64,000 bases of DNA, taken from contig NZ_CP025785.1 in assembly GCF_003076595.1 (NCBI RefSeq), positions 712,398-776,397 on the forward strand, read 5' to 3'. A program made the position numbers and the translations under genes. Source of the stretch: Candidatus Borreliella tachyglossi (GTDB lineage Bacteria; Spirochaetota; Spirochaetia; Borreliales; Borreliaceae). This document shows positions 38,252 through 47,645 of the stretch, one piece after another. Below the pieces are notes generated by a model. The model was not told the origin of the DNA and searched no databases. It was given only the letters and a program-made list of their open reading frames with translations. Each line of letters opens with the position of its first letter. The stretch's first letter is position 1.

Positions 38252-38911
38252 ATGAAGCTAAAGAATTTTATATTAGGTGATATAAGAACTAATTCTTATG
38301 TTATTTATAGCGAAGATCTCCTTATAAGAGATGCTATTATTATTGATATTGGACAACATCCTATTAAGTTAATTGATTTTTTAGAAAACGAAAATTTGCT
38401 TCCTAAGAAGTTATTTTTAACTCATACACATTTTGATCATATTGCAGGGTTGCCTTTGCTCTTAAAGAGGTATAAGGATATTAAGGTTTATGTTCACAAA
38501 GAGGAGTTTAAGGGATTTTTTTCATCTAAGCATAATCTTTCTTATTTAATAGGAGATGATGGTTTTTGTCTTAAAGAAGATATTGGTTTTGATTATGAGT
38601 TTGTTTGTGATGGCGATTTAGTTGAATTTTTAGATACTAAAATTGAGATTTTTTTTGTTCCAGGGCATTCGCCAGGAAGTATATCTTATAGAGTTGAAGA
38701 TATGTTTTTTTCAGGAGATGTTCTTTTTAAAGGTTCTATTGGTAGAACAGATTTTTTTCATTCAGATTATGATGTTTTATGTAGTAGTTTGAAAAAGATT
38801 GACAGAGTCATCAAAAATGGTTATAAAATATATCCCGGTCATGGATTTCCTACTAACATAGAAAAAGAAAGAAATTTAAACTTAAGCTTTATTAAGGCTA
38901 TAAGTCAATAA
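38252..38911 (+). CDS. Metallo-beta-lactamase-fold hydrolase (glyoxalase II-like)
   Basis: The 219-residue product has the metal-binding motif THTHFDHIAG, a downstream His in VPGHSPGSISY, an Asp in FFSGDVLFKGSIGRTD and a final His in YPGHGF. This is the short glyoxalase II-like group, which hydrolyses various thioesters. The substrate is unknown. I use the ATG at 38252 because AAAGGAA at 38234-38240 precedes it; the GTG at 38228 has no such site. It is the last gene after the mevalonate operon and is followed by a convergent tRNA. Confidence 0.9.
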   Translation: MKLKNFILGDIRTNSYVIYSEDLLIRDAIIIDIGQHPIKLIDFLENENLLPKKLFLTHTHFDHIAGLPLLLKRYKDIKVYVHKEEFKGFFSSKHNLSYLIGDDGFCLKEDIGFDYEFVCDGDLVEFLDTKIEIFFVPGHSPGSISYRVEDMFFSGDVLFKGSIGRTDFFHSDYDVLCSSLKKIDRVIKNGYKIYPGHGFPTNIEKERNLNLSFIKAISQ

Positions 38912-38914
38912 CAT

Positions 38915-38987
38915 GGGTCCAGAGGGAGTCGAACCCCCGACATCCTGCTTGTAAGGCAGGCGCTCTGACCAGCTGAGCTATGAACCC
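38915..38987 (-). tRNA. tRNA-Val (anticodon UAC)
   Basis: The reverse complement folds as a cloverleaf: acceptor GGGTTCA/TGGACCC, D-arm GCTC..GAGC, anticodon stem CCTGC/GCAGG with loop CTTACAA giving anticodon TAC, and T-arm GGGGG TTCGACT CCCTC. It is 73 nt and has no encoded CCA. Confidence 0.97.
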
Positions 38988-39039
38988 TTTCAACACTAAG
39001 GACTATTATATAAAATAAATTTTACTTATGTCAATTTGA

Positions 39040-39483
39040 TCAGAATTTTTCTCCAAAAATGACTATGAATATGTTTTCCTTTTTTGGTGTTTGTAATATA
39101 TAACCGCCCATTTTACTTGTGTCTTTATTTAGGAGAGCTTCTTTGTGAGATGGACTGTTAAGCCAAGCGCCCGTTACATCTCGAACTTCCATTCCGTATG
39201 CTAGAATTTCTCTTACCCTGCAAAAATATTTATCGTGTTTTTTAACTCTTTGTATCGGAGTTGTACCAAAGAGAGTATGAGTTAAGACTTTATTTTCGTT
39301 AAGACTTATTGCATATTCTTTTGCTACCATCTCAAGAGTTTTGTCTATTTCTAATTTTTCTAACCTTAGATTATCTCTTAATTGATGAATTGATGAGTAA
39401 AGAAATGTGAGGTCTTCATTTGCGCTTATGAGGATAGCTTGATTTATAAAAGTCACAATAATAAGAATAAATTTTTTTTGCAT
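39040..39483 (-). CDS. Exported CAP/SCP-domain protein
   Basis: The 147-residue product has a signal peptide (FILIIVTFINQAILISA) and a CAP (PR-1/SCP) domain. The family residues are seen in LTHTLFGTTPIQRV and GAWLNSPSHKEALLNK, the latter close to the usual GWMNSPGHRANIL. CAP proteins are extracytoplasmic, and the function in bacteria is mostly unknown. It is divergent from napA across a 70-base gap. Confidence 0.88.
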   Translation of the reverse strand: MQKKFILIIVTFINQAILISANEDLTFLYSSIHQLRDNLRLEKLEIDKTLEMVAKEYAISLNENKVLTHTLFGTTPIQRVKKHDKYFCRVREILAYGMEVRDVTGAWLNSPSHKEALLNKDTSKMGGYILQTPKKENIFIVIFGEKF

Positions 39484-39553
39484 AAATTACCCTACCTGTA
39501 ATAAAATGATAATATCACATCATACATCTAATTAGTTTAAATAGGGGGATAAT

Positions 39554-40135
39554 ATGACAAATCATTTAGACTATTTAAAAAAAGATGACCTAGATAAGGT
39601 GAACTTAAAGCTTCAAGAATTGCTGGCAGGATTTCATGTTTTTTATTCTAATTTAAGAGGCATTCACTGGAATATAAAGGATGTTAATTTTTTTGTGATT
39701 CATAAAAAAACGCAACGTCTTTATGAATATGTTGGGGAAGTTATTGATATTTTAGCTGAGCGATCTAGGGCGCTTGGGTATGATTCTGAGTTTAGGTATT
39801 CCGAATTTACTAAAAAATCTTTTATTGAGGAGATTAGTTTACAGACAACTTCAAGTTTTAACTCCTCGATTCAAAGTATTATTCGCAATCTCAGTGACAT
39901 TCTTAAAAATATTTTTGAAACAAGATGCGTGGTTGATAGTGCATGTGATTATGGGACAGCTAATGTCTTAGATGATATCATTACCGCTTTTGAAAAATAT
40001 TTATGGATGTATAAATCTTTGTTGTGTGAGTGTGAATGCCCATGTCACGATCAGGAATGTAGCAATACATCTGAGGATAAGGATTCATGTGATGATAAGG
40101 AATGTTGTAAAGATAAGCATGAATCTGTGGTATGA
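39554..40135 (+). CDS. napA: Dps-family metal-binding protein (NapA/BicA) with cysteine-rich tail
   Basis: The protein forms Dps cages that store metal and protect against oxidative stress; in Borrelia burgdorferi BicA binds copper and manganese and is immunogenic. The 193-residue product has the ferroxidase-site residues in [15 protein letters not shown] and [17 protein letters not shown]. The C terminus adds about 39 residues with eight Cys (CECECPC, QEC, DSC, KECC), a metallothionein-like tail. The start is preceded by AGGGGG at 39542-39547. It is divergent from the CAP-domain gene. Confidence 0.95.
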   Translation: MTNHLDYLKKDDLDKVNLKLQELLAGFHVFYSNLRGIHWNIKDVNFFVIHKKTQRLYEYVGEVIDILAERSRALGYDSEFRYSEFTKKSFIEEISLQTTSSFNSSIQSIIRNLSDILKNIFETRCVVDSACDYGTANVLDDIITAFEKYLWMYKSLLCECECPCHDQECSNTSEDKDSCDDKECCKDKHESVV

Positions 40136-40203
40136 TGTAAGGATAATTTGAAAAACTTATTTTATATGTGTTGATTAATAATGTAATTGTATTTGATTTA
40201 GAA

Positions 40204-40229
40204 AAAGCTATAGTGAAATCTATAGCTTT
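40204..40229 (+). terminator. Perfect hairpin between napA and fusA2
   Basis: AAAGCTATAG (40204-40213) and CTATAGCTTT (40220-40229) pair perfectly over ten bases with a six-base loop, 69 bases after napA and 22 before the fusA2 ATG at 40251. There is no T-run, so it may be a weak terminator or a hairpin in the fusA2 leader. Confidence 0.5.
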
Positions 40230-40250
40230 AATCTTATGCTTGAGGGCTTT

Positions 40251-42260
40251 ATGGAAATTAGGAATATTGGAATTATGGCGCATATTGATGCTGGTAAGAC
40301 TACTACTACAGAGAGAATTATATACTATACAGGCAAAACTCATAAGATAGGTGATGTTGATTCTGGAAATACAGTCACTGATTGGATGGCCCAAGAGCAA
40401 GATAGGGGCATTACAATTAGTTCGGCTGCTATTACTTGCTATTGGCGAGAACATCAGATCAATATTATCGATACCCCTGGACATGTTGATTTTACAGCTG
40501 AAGTTGAGAGGTCTCTGCGAGTTCTTGATGGAGGAGTTGTTATTTTTAGTGCTGTTGATGGAGTACAGTCACAAACTGAAACAGTTTGGAGGCAAGCATC
40601 AAAGTATGGCATTCCTAGGCTTGCTTATATTAACAAAATGGACAGGGTGGGAGCTAATTTTTTCAAGGTAGTTGAGGATATACAAAATAAATTTGGTATA
40701 GTTCCAATAATTTTGCAAATTCCAATTGGGAGCGAGAATAGTTTTGAAGGAATGATAGATATTATTCGTAATGAGGAATTGCATTTTGAGGTTAGGGATG
40801 GTAAACCTATTGTGATTAAGAGAAAAGTTAGCGAGGAATTTGTTCAGGATGTTAAAATTTTTAGGGAGAAGTTAATAGATTCCCTTAGCAATTTCAGTGA
40901 AAGAATTACGGAACTTTTTCTGGAAAATGCTGCGATTGATGATTCTCTTATCATAGGAGAAATTAGACAAAATACTATTAATGGCTTTATTATCCCTGTT
41001 TTAATGGGAACTAGTCTTAAAAATATTGGTATAGAGCCTTTAATAGACGCAGTTGTGGATTATCTTCCAGGTCCTTTTGATAAAAATTTTAATGCTTATT
41101 CTTTAAAGACAGATAAAAATGTGTTGATTAATCCTAGAAATGAGAAAAAGTTATCAGCACTTGTTTTTAAGGTGCAATATTTTAGTGCAATTGCTGCACA
41201 TCTTTATTTTATTAGAGTTTATTCAGGGAAACTTAATTCATCCAAAAAGGTTATAAATATTGGTAATAATAAGCGTGAGAAATTGACAAGAATCTTTCGG
41301 GTTTTTTCTAATAAAAATGAACAGATCGATGAAGTGCAAGCAGGAGATATTGGAGCAGTGATTGGGCTTAAATATTCTATAACAGGGGATACTCTTGTTG
41401 AAGAGGGGAATGAAATTTTGCTTGAGTCTTTGGTATTCCCAGAACCGGTTGTCTTAATATCTGTTGAAGCAGAGAGAGCATCTGATGATGCTAGGCTTAG
41501 GGAAGTTTTTGAGATTATAGCTAAAGAAGATCCTACTTTTAGCTATAAGGAGAGTAAAGAGACGGGGCAGTTATTGGTGTCTGGGATGGGAGAGCTGCAT
41601 CTTGATATTATTATTACAAGAATTAGAGATGAGTTTAAACTTAATGTTTATACAGGAAAGCCCCAGGTAAGTTATAGAGAGAGTTTAAGTTCTACAGTTA
41701 ATGATATATTTGAGTTTATTAATGTTTTTGCAGGTAAAGAACTCAATTTAAAAATTGGTATGATTGTTACTCCTTTAGCGAGAGGTGAAGGGAATAAAGT
41801 TGAGTTTGAGTGCGATGTTGAGCCTTTGTTTAGAGCTGCAATATTAAGGGGGGTTACTTCTGCCTTCTCAAGTGGGATTATTGGATATCCTATTATTGAC
41901 GTAGGAGTTAAGATTACTTCTTTAGGTTATGACAAAGGCAAAGTTAGTGAATTTGCCATCGAGTCAATAGGCGGACTTGCTTTCCATCGGGTTTTTAGGC
42001 AAGCAAATCCTATCAAGCTGGAGCCGGTAATGATTTTAGAGATTAGGACTCCCATTGAATACACTGGAGAAGTGATTTCTACATTAAATCTTATTGGTGG
42101 AATTGTTCATTCTATTAGTAATACTGAGGATTGCGAAATAATCAAGGCTGAGGCAGCTTTTGAAAAACTTTTCGGGTATACTTCTGTTTTAAGGAGTGCT
42201 ACTAAGGGCAGGGGAATTTTTACTATGGAATTTTCTTACTTTAAAGAAAAGTGGGATTAG
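40251..42260 (+). CDS. fusA2: Elongation factor G, second paralogue (EF-G2)
   Basis: EF-G is the GTPase for translocation or ribosome recycling. The 669-residue product has G1 [15 protein letters not shown]2/G3 [10 protein letters not shown] and [15 protein letters not shown], and G4 NKMD, then domains II-V with [10 protein letters not shown]. Spirochaetes carry two EF-Gs, of which one may act only in ribosome recycling; I infer this from what is known of Borrelia, not from the sequence. GAGGG at 40242-40246 precedes the ATG at 40251, so I prefer it to 40236. Confidence 0.95.
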   Translation: MEIRNIGIMAHIDAGKTTTTERIIYYTGKTHKIGDVDSGNTVTDWMAQEQDRGITISSAAITCYWREHQINIIDTPGHVDFTAEVERSLRVLDGGVVIFSAVDGVQSQTETVWRQASKYGIPRLAYINKMDRVGANFFKVVEDIQNKFGIVPIILQIPIGSENSFEGMIDIIRNEELHFEVRDGKPIVIKRKVSEEFVQDVKIFREKLIDSLSNFSERITELFLENAAIDDSLIIGEIRQNTINGFIIPVLMGTSLKNIGIEPLIDAVVDYLPGPFDKNFNAYSLKTDKNVLINPRNEKKLSALVFKVQYFSAIAAHLYFIRVYSGKLNSSKKVINIGNNKREKLTRIFRVFSNKNEQIDEVQAGDIGAVIGLKYSITGDTLVEEGNEILLESLVFPEPVVLISVEAERASDDARLREVFEIIAKEDPTFSYKESKETGQLLVSGMGELHLDIIITRIRDEFKLNVYTGKPQVSYRESLSSTVNDIFEFINVFAGKELNLKIGMIVTPLARGEGNKVEFECDVEPLFRAAILRGVTSAFSSGIIGYPIIDVGVKITSLGYDKGKVSEFAIESIGGLAFHRVFRQANPIKLEPVMILEIRTPIEYTGEVISTLNLIGGIVHSISNTEDCEIIKAEAAFEKLFGYTSVLRSATKGRGIFTMEFSYFKEKWD

Positions 42261-42347
42261 TTATTAATTTTTAATTAATGTTATATATTTCAACGTTAAG
42301 CAATTTATTAACTTTTGCTTTATGAATTAAATTAAGGAGGATTTTCT

Positions 42348-42656
42348 ATGTCAAATAAATCGTATTTTGATGGAGATCTTTTTGAGTCAATTTGTATATA
42401 CATTGGATCAGCCTGTATTGTTTTGTTTACTTTGGGAATTTGTTTCCCTTGGGCTTATTGTCTTTACTGTAAATATAGGATTTCTCATACTGTGATTGAT
42501 GGGCATCGTTTGAAATTTGAAGGTAATGGGGTAAGCTTTCTAAGGAATTGGATTGTTTGGTGGTTTCTATGTTTTGTTACTTTTGGAGCTTATTCTTTGT
42601 GTTTGATGAATAAAGTTGAGCAATGGAAAATTAAGCATACACATTTTGCCGATTAA
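42348..42656 (+). CDS. Small membrane protein of the DUF898 (YjgN-like) family
   Basis: The 102-residue product has two hydrophobic segments and the pattern YFDGDLFESICIYIGSA, TLGICFPWAY, HTVIDGHRLKFEGNG and SLCLMNKVEQWKIKHTHF, which match the DUF898 repeats of FDGxxxxxxGxxxxxxLTxGI-type. Only one repeat is present, so it is short for the family. Function is unknown. AAGGAGG at 42332-42338 precedes the ATG well. A terminator hairpin overlaps its 3' end. Confidence 0.75.
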   Translation: MSNKSYFDGDLFESICIYIGSACIVLFTLGICFPWAYCLYCKYRISHTVIDGHRLKFEGNGVSFLRNWIVWWFLCFVTFGAYSLCLMNKVEQWKIKHTHFAD

Positions 42657-42680
42657 TCTTAGTCGGTAAAATGTGTGCTT
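42633..42680 (+). terminator. Rho-independent terminator at the end of the DUF898 gene
   Basis: AAGCATACACATTTTGCCGA (42633-42652) pairs with TCGGTAAAATGTGTGCTT (42663-42680), with one G-U pair and a two-base bulge, and is followed by a T-rich stretch. It overlaps the last coding codons and the stop. Confidence 0.85.
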
Positions 42681-42957
42681 AAGCTTTTTATTGTGATTTT
42701 AGGTTTATTTAAAAAATATTTTAGATTTTCATTTTGTAATATCTGGGCTCAGTTTAATTCTTTTGATTAGTTAGTGTTAGGATTTACGTTTTAATAATTT
42801 GTTAGAGTATTTTAATATTGGTAAATTATGAGATATTTTTTGTTATTAAAAAAGATTTTTTTTGTCTTTTAAGTACCACTAGAATATTAGGGTCATTTTT
42901 TGATATTATGTCTTATTATTAATATTTTTTTATTTTAAAAATAAAGGAGGTAGTGCT
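42681..42957 (+). promoter_or_regulatory. Non-coding interval before the ROK gene with a probable promoter
   Basis: From the terminator to the ROK start the DNA is AT-rich and holds no ORF. A candidate promoter is TTGATA (42900-42905), a 17-base spacer and TATTTT (42923-42928). AAGGAGG at 42944-42950 is a strong ribosome binding site for the ATG at 42958. I see no inverted repeat typical of a sugar operator. Confidence 0.5.
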
Positions 42958-44166
42958 ATGCAAGGTGAGAATATGGTTTCAATAAGAGGTGGTAATAGAA
43001 AAAAAATACTCCTTAGCTTAAAGAATATGCAGTATTCAAGAACAGATTTAGCTCGCAAATTATTGTTAACAAATGCTGCTGTTACGATTCTTACCAATCA
43101 GATGATCAAGGAAAATATTTTAGTTGAAGTTGGATCAAAAGAATCAGATATTAAGAAACATGGACGAAAAGAAATACTTCTTGATATTAATAAAGATTTT
43201 GCATATTCAATGGGAGTAATTATTTCAAGTAATTATTTTCAAATAGGAATCGCAAATCTTAAATGCGAGGTTTTAATAAGTGAAACTTATTCTTTTGAAC
43301 CTCCAGTTAGTGCTTATGACATTTTAGAAAAAATTAAAGATCATATGATAGAGATTATTTGGAAACATAATTTTTCAAGAGACAAATTTATTGGATTAGG
43401 ATTTAGTATTACTGGAATAATTAAGGATAAGGAATCAGGTATTGTCAATGACAGTCATGGAGCATGGATTGAAAAAAATGTACCTGTCAAGGCCATACTT
43501 GAAGAATATTTTTCACTTACAGTATATCTTGAAAGTTACGTGAAAAACCTTTCTCTTGCCGAATTTATGGGAAAAAATGTAGATAATATTATGTTTTTTG
43601 ACTATACAGATACTGCTGAACTCTCTATTTGGTCTGATGGTAATGTTTATGCGGGATTTAATAACAGATCTGGAATGGTTAGTCATATGATAATTGACTA
43701 TGGGGGTGAAAAAAATTGTCCTACTTGTGGAAATAAGGGGTGTGTTAATATGTTGATATCTAACTTTGCGCTTCAACGTTTGGTATCAAAAGAGTTTATG
43801 AATGGGGAGATTCCGGAACTTTATGACAAGTATGAAGGTAAGCTTAAAAAGGTAACTATATATGATATTTTTTCTCTTCACGAGAAGTATGGCTTTATAC
43901 AGAAAATAATGGCGGATACAGTGAAGTATTTAGCAATAGTTATTATTAATATTCAAAGGGTTCTTGATTTTAATTATTTAGTGCTTTATGGACAAAGCTT
44001 TAAACTTAAAAGTTTTTTTGATTTATTGAAAGAGGAGATAAAGCGATTAAATAAAGAAAGCATAGTATTAAAGCTTAGTTCTCTAGATACGGAAGTATCT
44101 GTTGTAGGACCCGCCTCTAGTGTTATTTTTAATAAATTCTATTTAACTGGAGGAGATATTGATTAA
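42958..44166 (+). CDS. ROK-family transcriptional regulator (NagC/XylR-like)
   Basis: The 402-residue product has an N-terminal winged helix-turn-helix (residues ~10-75: ILLSLKNMQYSRTDLARK and NAAVTILTNQMIKENIL) and a ROK domain with the zinc motif CPTCGNKGCVN (around residues 261-271). The ATP-binding DxGxT of ROK kinases is not seen at the start of the domain (GVIISSNYFQIG), so it is a regulator rather than a sugar kinase. The effector, probably a sugar or amino-sugar phosphate, is inferred from the family. The ffh operon starts 60 bases downstream. Confidence 0.9.
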   Translation: MQGENMVSIRGGNRKKILLSLKNMQYSRTDLARKLLLTNAAVTILTNQMIKENILVEVGSKESDIKKHGRKEILLDINKDFAYSMGVIISSNYFQIGIANLKCEVLISETYSFEPPVSAYDILEKIKDHMIEIIWKHNFSRDKFIGLGFSITGIIKDKESGIVNDSHGAWIEKNVPVKAILEEYFSLTVYLESYVKNLSLAEFMGKNVDNIMFFDYTDTAELSIWSDGNVYAGFNNRSGMVSHMIIDYGGEKNCPTCGNKGCVNMLISNFALQRLVSKEFMNGEIPELYDKYEGKLKKVTIYDIFSLHEKYGFIQKIMADTVKYLAIVIINIQRVLDFNYLVLYGQSFKLKSFFDLLKEEIKRLNKESIVLKLSSLDTEVSVVGPASSVIFNKFYLTGGDID

Positions 44167-44226
44167 TATTTTCTTTTTTTGTATTGTATATTTTGTAGGA
44201 TTTTTTGCAAATGAAGGTGATTTGTA

Positions 44227-45579
44227 GTGTTTGATAATTTAAGTGCAGGTTTTAGAGACTTTATAAGATATGTCTCTGGAAAGTCTGTAATAAATGAAAA
44301 AAATATTGCAGAAGCCATTGATACTGTTAGGAATGCCTTAATTGAGGCTGATGTTAACTTAAGGGTTGTAAGACGTTTTATAAATTCTATTGTCGAAGAG
44401 GCAAAGGGAATTAAAGTTTTAAGGAATGTTGATCCTAGGTCTCAGTTTATTAAGATTGTCAATGATAAGCTTGTTAATTTTCTAGGGAATAAGCATTCTG
44501 AACTTGTTTTAAGTCCTGTTAATAAGCAGTCGTATATACTTATGGTTGGTCTTCAAGGTTCGGGAAAAACTACAACATGTGCAAAACTTGCACTTCGACT
44601 TAAATTGGCGAATAGAAAAGTTCTTCTTGTTGCTGCAGATACTTTTAGAGTGGCCGCAGTTGAGCAATTGGGGATTTTAGGCGAGCAAATTGGTATTCCT
44701 GTGTTTTTTATTGAGGGTGAGGAAGATCCTGCTAAGGTTGTGAAGGAAGCTGTTAGGTATGCTAGAGCAGAGCTTTTTGATACTGTGATAGTGGATACTA
44801 GGGGACGTCTTGAGGTTGAAGATTTATTACTCAAAGAGGTAAGGAAACTTAAAGATATTTTGAGCCCTATGGAAACAATACTGGTTGCAGACGCGATGAC
44901 GGGTCAGATTGCTGTAAATATTGCAAAGGAATTTAATGATCATGTTGGAATTACGGGGGTCATTTTTACCAAGTTTGATTCTGATGCTAGAGGTGGGGCA
45001 ATTCTTTCGCTTAAGACTATTTGCGGAGCTCCTATTAAATTTGTGGGAGTTGGCGAGAAACTTGAGGATCTTGATATTTTTTATCCAGAAAGAGTTGCTT
45101 CGCGAATTCTTGGTATGGGTGATGTTGTTAGTCTTGTTGAGAAGGCTCAGTCTGTTATAGGCAAGCAAGAAGCTTTAAAACTTGAAGAAAAAATTAAAAA
45201 GGCTGGCTTTAATTTTGAAGATTATTTAAATCAATTTAAGTACATGCGAGGTATGGGGGGAGTATCTGGTTTAGTGGGGATGCTTCCGGGTGTTTCATTG
45301 GAAATATTGGGAGGACGCAATATCGATGAGAAGGAGCTTAAAAGAGAGGAAGCAATTATTCTTTCTATGACTTTAAAGGAGAGATTAAATCCTGTTGTTT
45401 TAAGTAGTCCTTCAAGGAAGAAAAGAATAGCTTTAGGGAGTGGGACAACGATTTTTGAGGTAAATAAACTTATGAAAAAATTTAGTCAGACGACTTTAAT
45501 GATGAGAAAGATGAAAAATAAAAGCTTTCAGAATAAGATGGCATCTCTTTTGGAAGGTAAAGGAGGAATAGTAAATTGA
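44227..45579 (+). CDS. ffh: Signal recognition particle protein Ffh (Arg in the DTAGR motif)
   Basis: Ffh binds 4.5S RNA and signal sequences and delivers ribosomes to FtsY at the membrane. The 450-residue product has the N domain, G1 [27 protein letters not shown]4 [11 protein letters not shown] and the methionine-rich M domain with GMLPG and RIALGSGT. The G3 motif, usually DTAGR, reads DTRGRLE, with Arg192 encoded by AGG at 44800-44802. It begins with GTG, and the TTG of rpsP overlaps its stop. Confidence 0.96.
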   Translation: MFDNLSAGFRDFIRYVSGKSVINEKNIAEAIDTVRNALIEADVNLRVVRRFINSIVEEAKGIKVLRNVDPRSQFIKIVNDKLVNFLGNKHSELVLSPVNKQSYILMVGLQGSGKTTTCAKLALRLKLANRKVLLVAADTFRVAAVEQLGILGEQIGIPVFFIEGEEDPAKVVKEAVRYARAELFDTVIVDTRGRLEVEDLLLKEVRKLKDILSPMETILVADAMTGQIAVNIAKEFNDHVGITGVIFTKFDSDARGGAILSLKTICGAPIKFVGVGEKLEDLDIFYPERVASRILGMGDVVSLVEKAQSVIGKQEALKLEEKIKKAGFNFEDYLNQFKYMRGMGGVSGLVGMLPGVSLEILGGRNIDEKELKREEAIILSMTLKERLNPVVLSSPSRKKRIALGSGTTIFEVNKLMKKFSQTTLMMRKMKNKSFQNKMASLLEGKGGIVN

Positions 45580-45827
45580 GTGTTAGGATAAGATTGAAAA
45601 GGATGGGTGCAAAGAAAAGACCTTATTATCGGATTGTGGTTATGGATTCTGCTTCGCCTAGAGATGGACGAGCTATTGAAGAGCTTGGATATTATCATCC
45701 TGTTGAAAAACAAAATCAAATCAAAATAAATGAAGAAAAGGTCAAGGATTGGATAAGTAAAGGTGCTATTCCGAGTGATACGGTGAAAAGACTTTTAAAT
45801 AAAAATAGTGTTAGAGTTGATAGTTAG
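45576..45827 (+). CDS. rpsP: Ribosomal protein bS16
   Basis: This 83-residue small-subunit protein begins with [20 protein letters not shown], the family signature. The TTG start at 45576 overlaps the ffh stop and has AAGGAGG at 45559-45565 upstream. The order ffh-rpsP-KH protein-rimM-trmD-rplS is conserved in many bacteria. Confidence 0.98.
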   Translation: MSVRIRLKRMGAKKRPYYRIVVMDSASPRDGRAIEELGYYHPVEKQNQIKINEEKVKDWISKGAIPSDTVKRLLNKNSVRVDS

Positions 45828-45836
45828 GAGGACTTA

Positions 45837-46085
45837 ATGAAGGAATACGGCAATGAAATTGAGCTTATAGAGTTTGTAGTAAAATCTCTTGTGGATAAAC
45901 GAGATGAGGTTAAATTAAATGTAGTTGAGGGTGAGAAGTCAACCATTTTGGAATTAAGAGTTTCCACAAATGATGTTGGAAAGATAATTGGGAGGAGGGG
46001 ACGCATTGCAAGGGCTATTAGAACACTGCTTAGTGCTTGTGCTGCAAAAACAAATAGGAGAGTTCAGTTAGAAATTTTGGACTAA
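45837..46085 (+). CDS. khpA: KH-domain RNA-binding protein KhpA
   Basis: The 82-residue product is a single KH domain with the RNA-binding loop VGKIIGRRGRIARAIRTLL. KhpA is an RNA chaperone linked to ribosome assembly and cell division in other bacteria. AGGAGG at 45826-45831 precedes the ATG. It is in the conserved place between rpsP and rimM. Confidence 0.95.
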   Translation: MKEYGNEIELIEFVVKSLVDKRDEVKLNVVEGEKSTILELRVSTNDVGKIIGRRGRIARAIRTLLSACAAKTNRRVQLEILD

Positions 46086-46088
46086 TTT

Positions 46089-46589
46089 ATGTTTGTAAAA
46101 GGCATAATATTGTCATCTTATGGAATTCATGGATATGCTAAGATTAAGAGCATATCCAATGGTTTTGATAGTTTTTTTGCTTTAAAGGGAAGTAAATTAA
46201 TTTTAAAAAAGAAACGTTATTCTTCGATTGAGGTGAGGGTTGAGGATATCTCTTTAATCAATAATTCATTGTTATTAAAGTTTGAAGAATTCAGTGCTCC
46301 TGAGTGTATTAAGAGATTAATTGGTTTTGAATTGTGGATAGATGATGAGTTTGCATCTAAATTGGAAGAAGGTGAATATTACTTTGGAGAACTTATTGGC
46401 TATAGGCTTGTTAATAACGAGAAAGAATTGGGAGTTGTTGTCTCTTTTTTAGAATGTGGGGAGTCAGTTATTCTTGAAATTAAGGCTGGAAACAAGTTAT
46501 TTTTTGTTCCCTTTTTGGATGTTTATCTTGGAGAGATTGATAGAAGACTTAAAACTATTGAACTTAGGATATTAGAACTTTTAAAATGA
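46089..46589 (+). CDS. rimM: Ribosome maturation factor RimM
   Basis: RimM binds uS19 and helps 30S head assembly. The 166-residue product has the N-terminal IILSSYGIHGYAKIKS motif and the PRC-barrel region EEGEYYFGELIGYRL with VPFLDVYLGEID near the end. The length is normal. It overlaps trmD by four bases. Confidence 0.95.
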   Translation: MFVKGIILSSYGIHGYAKIKSISNGFDSFFALKGSKLILKKKRYSSIEVRVEDISLINNSLLLKFEEFSAPECIKRLIGFELWIDDEFASKLEEGEYYFGELIGYRLVNNEKELGVVVSFLECGESVILEIKAGNKLFFVPFLDVYLGEIDRRLKTIELRILELLK

Positions 46590-47305
46590 AAATTACAATA
46601 CTCTCTTTATTTCCTTCAATAATTGTTCCATTTTTTGAAAATTCAATAATGAAAAAAGTTGTGGATAGGGGCATTATAAGTTATGAGATTGTTTCTATTC
46701 GTGATTTTTCTGACGATAAACACAAGAGGTGTGATGATATTCCTTATGGGGGGGGTGCAGGGATGGTTTTGAAAGCCCAACCCTTGTTCGATGCTCTTGA
46801 TTATGTAAATTCAAAAGAAAAAACTACAATATTCTTAAGTCCATCTGGATTGAGGTATACTCAGAGACTAGCTTATGACTTGTCAAAGGAAGAAGAACTT
46901 GTTATAATCTGTGGAAGATATGAGGGGCTTGATCAGCGTGTAATTGATTTATATGTTGACTTTGAAATTTCTATTGGAGACTATGTACTTTCTTCAGGTG
47001 AGGTTGCTGCTCTTGTTTTGATAGATAGCGTATATAGGTTATTGGATGGTGTAATAAATCCAAAGTCTTTGCTTGAAGAGTCATTTAATGTTGAGAGTGG
47101 CTTGCTTGAATATCCTCATTATACTCGGCCTTATGAATTTAGGGGATTGGAAGTCCCTAGGGTGCTTATCTCGGGGCATCATGAGGAGATAAAGAGATGG
47201 AGGGTTATTCAATCTATTGAGAAAACAAAGAGAAATAGATATGATTTGTACCTTAAATATTTAGAAATGATAGGAGAAGATAATGGATCTAATAAGGCAA
47301 ATTGA
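46586..47305 (+). CDS. trmD: tRNA (guanine-37-N1)-methyltransferase TrmD
   Basis: TrmD methylates G37 of tRNAs with a 3' purine-rich anticodon, which prevents frameshifting. The 239-residue product has the SPOUT trefoil-knot motifs DIPYGGGAGMVLK, IICGRYEGLDQRVID and SIGDYVLSSGEVA. The length is normal. It overlaps rimM upstream and rplS by 23 bases. Confidence 0.98.
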   Translation: MKITILSLFPSIIVPFFENSIMKKVVDRGIISYEIVSIRDFSDDKHKRCDDIPYGGGAGMVLKAQPLFDALDYVNSKEKTTIFLSPSGLRYTQRLAYDLSKEEELVIICGRYEGLDQRVIDLYVDFEISIGDYVLSSGEVAALVLIDSVYRLLDGVINPKSLLEESFNVESGLLEYPHYTRPYEFRGLEVPRVLISGHHEEIKRWRVIQSIEKTKRNRYDLYLKYLEMIGEDNGSNKAN

Positions 47306-47645
47306 GGCTAGCGGTAAAAGATTGGAGGCTTTAAATTTTAGGGTAGGAGATACTGTACGTGTTAGTTATAGGATAATTGAAGGTAGCAATGAGAGAACAC
47401 AAAATTTCGAAGGTCTTGTTATCTCTGTGCAAAACAAAGGTATTGGACAGAGTTTTTTAGTTAGAAAGATTTCCTCAGGGATTGGAGTTGAGAAAATTTT
47501 TCCAATGCATTCTCCTATTGTAGAAAATGTTCAGGTTTTAAAGCGAGGAAAGGTGAGGAGAGCTAAGCTTTACTATATGAGAGATCGAATTGGTAAGGCT
47601 GCTATGAAGGTAAAGGAGCGCCTTGATACTAAGAAACTTAAGTAA
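47283..47645 (+). CDS. rplS: Ribosomal protein bL19
   Basis: The 120-residue large-subunit protein has FRVGDTVRVSYRIIEG, RTQNFEGLVIS and SGIGVEKIFPMHSP, the bL19 signatures. The ATG at 47283 overlaps the end of trmD. Confidence 0.98.
   Translation: MDLIRQIEASGKRLEALNFRVGDTVRVSYRIIEGSNERTQNFEGLVISVQNKGIGQSFLVRKISSGIGVEKIFPMHSPIVENVQVLKRGKVRRAKLYYMRDRIGKAAMKVKERLDTKKLK

Noticed and set aside
40168-40350. Short ORF upstream of and overlapping fusA2
   Set aside because: It runs through the 40204-40229 hairpin and into fusA2 in another frame, with no ribosome binding site.
42681-42957. Possible small RNA or riboswitch before the ROK regulator
   Set aside because: The stretch is AT-rich with only a short A6/T6 match near 42850, and no ordered set of stems was seen.
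44553-45168. Two overlapping minus-strand ORFs within ffh
   Set aside because: They are antisense to a well-conserved gene and have no family resemblance.
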